From Mycobacterium sp. (GTDB lineage: Bacteria > Actinomycetota > Actinomycetes > Mycobacteriales > Mycobacteriaceae), in contig JAHFVB010000204.1 in assembly GCA_023264755.1 (NCBI GenBank), positions 1-8,406 of the forward strand: a stretch of 8,406 nt of DNA. Reading direction: 5' to 3'. The notes under the pieces were generated by a model. It was not told the origin of the DNA. It was given only the letters and a program-made list of their open reading frames with translations, and did not search any database. This document shows, one piece after another, positions 6,398-8,406 of this stretch; the first letter of the stretch is position 1, and the number at the start of each line of letters is the position of its first letter. Position numbers and translations under genes: made by a program.

Positions 6398-7484
6398 GCA
6401 GCAAGGATTGCAGAGCTGCGGTGTCGTGGGGCTTGGAATCCATCGCAGAGCTGACCTGGTCGCGCGCCAGCTCGTCATAAGTCGGGCGGCTGACCTGACG
6501 GAAGATCCCCATCACGGTGTGCTCGAGGTTCTGTTGCGATATACGCGACAGCGCGAACGCATACGCGGGATCGTCGACGTGGGCGTTGTGTACCACGATG
6601 TCGTCGGCCGCGGTGTCAGCCATCTTGGCGACCTCGAGACCGTAGCCGGACTTCACGACGCAGTACTCACCGTTGGCGCCAAACGTGATCGGCTGGCCGT
6701 GCGAGACGTTGATGAGGCGCTCCTCGGCGCCTTCCTTGCGCAGCGCGTCGAACGAGCCGTCGTTGAAGATCGGGCAGTCCTGCAGGATCTCCACCAGCGC
6801 AGCGCCCCGATGAGCGGCGGCCGCACGCAGCACCTCGGTGAGCCCCTTGCGATCCGAATCCAGCGCCCGGCCGACGAAGGTGGCCTCGGCCCCCAGCGCC
6901 AGCGACACCGGGTTGAACGGATAGTCCAGCGAGCCCATCGGCGTCGACTTGGTGACCTTGCCAACCTCGGACGTCGGCGAGTACTGGCCCTTGGTGAGCC
7001 CGTAGATGCGGTTGTTGAACAGCAGGATCGTCAGGTTCACGTTGCGACGCAGTGCGTGGATCAGGTGGTTGCCGCCGATCGACAGCGCATCGCCGTCACC
7101 GGTGACGACCCACACCGACAGGTCCTCCCGCGCCAGCGCGAGCCCGGTGGCGATGGTCGGCGCCCGGCCGTGGATGGAGTGGAAGCCGTAGGTCTCCAGG
7201 TAGTACGGGAACCGGCTGGAGCAGCCGATGCCGCTGACGAACACCATGTTCTCGCGACGCAGGCCCAACTCCGGCAAGAAGTTGCGAATGGTGTTGAGGA
7301 TGACGTAGTCGCCGCACCCCGGGCACCAGCGGACTTCCTGGTCGCTGGTGAAGTCCTTGGCCTTCTGCGGCTGATCGGTCGTCGGCACCGCACTGGTCTT
7401 GGTGAGCCCAGTGGCGGTCAGCCCGAGGTCGGCCCCAACGAGTTGGGTCGAAGCGTGATCCGCTTCGCTTCTGACTGTTGTCAT
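6369..7484 (-). CDS. korB: 2-oxoglutarate:ferredoxin oxidoreductase, beta (TPP-binding) subunit
   Basis: A 371-residue protein, about the size of the mycobacterial KorB. With KorA it oxidatively decarboxylates 2-oxoglutarate to succinyl-CoA, passing electrons to ferredoxin; this is an alternative to the 2-oxoglutarate dehydrogenase step of the TCA cycle. WCPGCGD (residues 53-59) is the hallmark near the N-terminus. The TPP/Mg motif starts at G129-D130-G131-D132 ([15 protein letters not shown]) and ends with LLFNN (Asn157, Asn158). [12 protein letters not shown] follows, as in the family. About 45 residues precede the conserved core. The ATG at 7484 overlaps the korA stop by 4 bp (ATGA), with GGGAG 7 nt upstream. 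Confidence 0.95.
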   Translation of the reverse strand: MTTVRSEADHASTQLVGADLGLTATGLTKTSAVPTTDQPQKAKDFTSDQEVRWCPGCGDYVILNTIRNFLPELGLRRENMVFVSGIGCSSRFPYYLETYGFHSIHGRAPTIATGLALAREDLSVWVVTGDGDALSIGGNHLIHALRRNVNLTILLFNNRIYGLTKGQYSPTSEVGKVTKSTPMGSLDYPFNPVSLALGAEATFVGRALDSDRKGLTEVLRAAAAHRGAALVEILQDCPIFNDGSFDALRKEGAEERLINVSHGQPITFGANGEYCVVKSGYGLEVAKMADTAADDIVVHNAHVDDPAYAFALSRISQQNLEHTVMGIFRQVSRPTYDELARDQVSSAMDSKPHDTAALQSLLRGKDTWTVE

Positions 7485-8406
7485 GCGTCAACTCCCACGC
7501 CCGTGTCCACGGTGGCCGCAGCCAGCCGGGCAAACTTGGCCTTGTCAGTTTCCTTGTCGGCAAGCGTTCCGTCTAGCGCTGATTCGATGGTGCCCTCGAC
7601 CTCGTCGGCCAGGAACGCCATGCCCTCGACCTTGGTGACCGACTGCACGTCGACCAGATACTTGGCCCGCAGCAGCATCGCCAGCTGGCCGAGATTCATC
7701 TCGGGGAGCACCACCTTCTGGTAGCGCTTGAGCACGTCGCCGAGGTTGGCCGGGAACGGGTTGAGGTGGCGCACCTGCGCGTGGGCGACCTTGATGCCCT
7801 TGCGCCGGGCGCGTCGGCAAGCCTCGCCGATCGGACCGTATGAACTGCCCCACCCGATCATCAGGAGCTCGGCGTCCCCGCTGGGGTCGTCGACCTCGAG
7901 GTCGGGCACCGTGACGCCGTCGACCTTGGCCTGACGCAGTCGCATCATGAGGTCGTGGTTCTTCGGTTCGTAGGAGATGTTGCCCGAACCGTTGGCCTTC
8001 TCCAGACCGCCGATGCGGTGCTCCAGCCCAGGTGTGCCCGGTACGGCGAACTGGCGCGCCAGCGTCTCCGGGTCGCGGGCGTAGGGCTCGAACGGCTCGT
8101 CGGGCGAGGCGAAGGTGTGGTTGATCGCCGGATACGCCGACGAGTCGGCGATGTCCGGGATGCGCCACGGCTCCGAGCCGTTGGCGATGGCGCCGTCGGA
8201 GAGCAGGATGACCGGCGTCCGGTAGGTCAGGGCGATGCGCGCCGCTTCCACGGCGACGTCGAAGCAGTCCGACGGTGACGCCGGGGCGAGCACCACGACC
8301 GGCGATTCGCTGTTGCGCCCGTAGAGCGCCTGCAACAGGTCGGCCTGCTCGGTCTTGGTGGGTAGCCCCGTCGAGGGTCCGCCACGCTGGACGTCGACGA
8401 CGACCA
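7481..8406 (-). CDS. korA: 2-oxoglutarate:ferredoxin oxidoreductase, alpha subunit (C-terminal part)
   Basis: Partial: the gene enters at the right edge and its start is outside the window. The 307 visible residues begin VVVDVQRGGPSTGLPTKTEQ, the pyrimidine-binding region of KorA-type alpha subunits (RGGPSTGLPTKxEQ). They continue with LYGRNSESPVVVLAPASPSDCFD and ARIALTYRTPVILLSDGAIANGS, then a C-terminal part with LLMIGWGSSYGPIGEACRRARRKG and VAHAQVRHLNPFPANLGDVLKRYQKVVLPEMNLGQLAMLLRAKYL. Mycobacterial KorA is a fusion of gamma and alpha domains of roughly 650 residues, so about half is seen. The TTG at 8335 is an internal Leu codon, not a start. It is translationally coupled to korB through the ATGA overlap. 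Confidence 0.95.
   Translation of the reverse strand, partial: VVVDVQRGGPSTGLPTKTEQADLLQALYGRNSESPVVVLAPASPSDCFDVAVEAARIALTYRTPVILLSDGAIANGSEPWRIPDIADSSAYPAINHTFASPDEPFEPYARDPETLARQFAVPGTPGLEHRIGGLEKANGSGNISYEPKNHDLMMRLRQAKVDGVTVPDLEVDDPSGDAELLMIGWGSSYGPIGEACRRARRKGIKVAHAQVRHLNPFPANLGDVLKRYQKVVLPEMNLGQLAMLLRAKYLVDVQSVTKVEGMAFLADEVEGTIESALDGTLADKETDKAKFARLAAATVDTGVGVDA

Noticed and set aside
6045..7724. 559-codon plus-strand open frame antisense to mobA/korB/korA
   Set aside because: Compositional shadow of well-recognised genes on the other strand; it has no domain.

Overview
The window is GC-rich chromosomal DNA from an actinobacterium, most likely a Mycobacterium/Mycolicibacterium. The evidence is a korA-korB-mobA block next to an rpfE-like gene (the gene order I recall around Rv2450c-Rv2455c of M. 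tuberculosis), many GTG/TTG starts, 4-bp stop/start overlaps and a possible leaderless gene. The species cannot be fixed from sequence alone.

Layout, left to right. (1) Positions 1-1391, minus strand: an S9-family (prolyl-oligopeptidase-like) peptidase. The propeller half is intact, but an amber codon sits where a Trp is expected, just before the HGGP oxyanion motif. (2) Positions 1543-3649, plus strand: an HxlR-type repressor, a PaaI-type hotdog thioesterase overlapping it by 4 bp, then an FAD monooxygenase 23 bp further on. A perfect 9-bp inverted repeat lies 19 bp before the regulator and looks like its operator. (3) Positions 3689-4739, minus strand: two secreted resuscitation-promoting factors, a tailed one (3689-4186) and a minimal rpfE-like one (4413-4739), separated by a good intrinsic terminator. 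(4) Positions 4740-5779: about 1 kb without a convincing gene, holding strong hairpins close to rpfE and two CRP-like sites further up. (5) Positions 5780-8406, minus strand: mobA, korB and the C-terminal part of korA, overlapping one another as one transcription unit.

How the genes work together. KorA and KorB form the CoA-dependent 2-oxoglutarate:ferredoxin oxidoreductase. MobA makes the guanylylated molybdenum cofactor; its link to KorAB is positional only. The two Rpf proteins are exported peptidoglycan hydrolases acting in the cell wall. CRP-like palindromes lie upstream of both rpf genes, which suggests shared cAMP-linked control; CRP control is known for rpfA of M. tuberculosis, while its extension to these genes is inference. 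The HxlR/thioesterase/monooxygenase group looks like a small regulated catabolic or detoxification set with unknown substrate.

I found no CRISPR array, insertion sequence, rRNA or tRNA. No wholly new system is evident. The most original signals are regulatory (CRP-like sites, structured rpfE leader, HxlR operator, leaderless promoter) and the nonsense codon in the peptidase.
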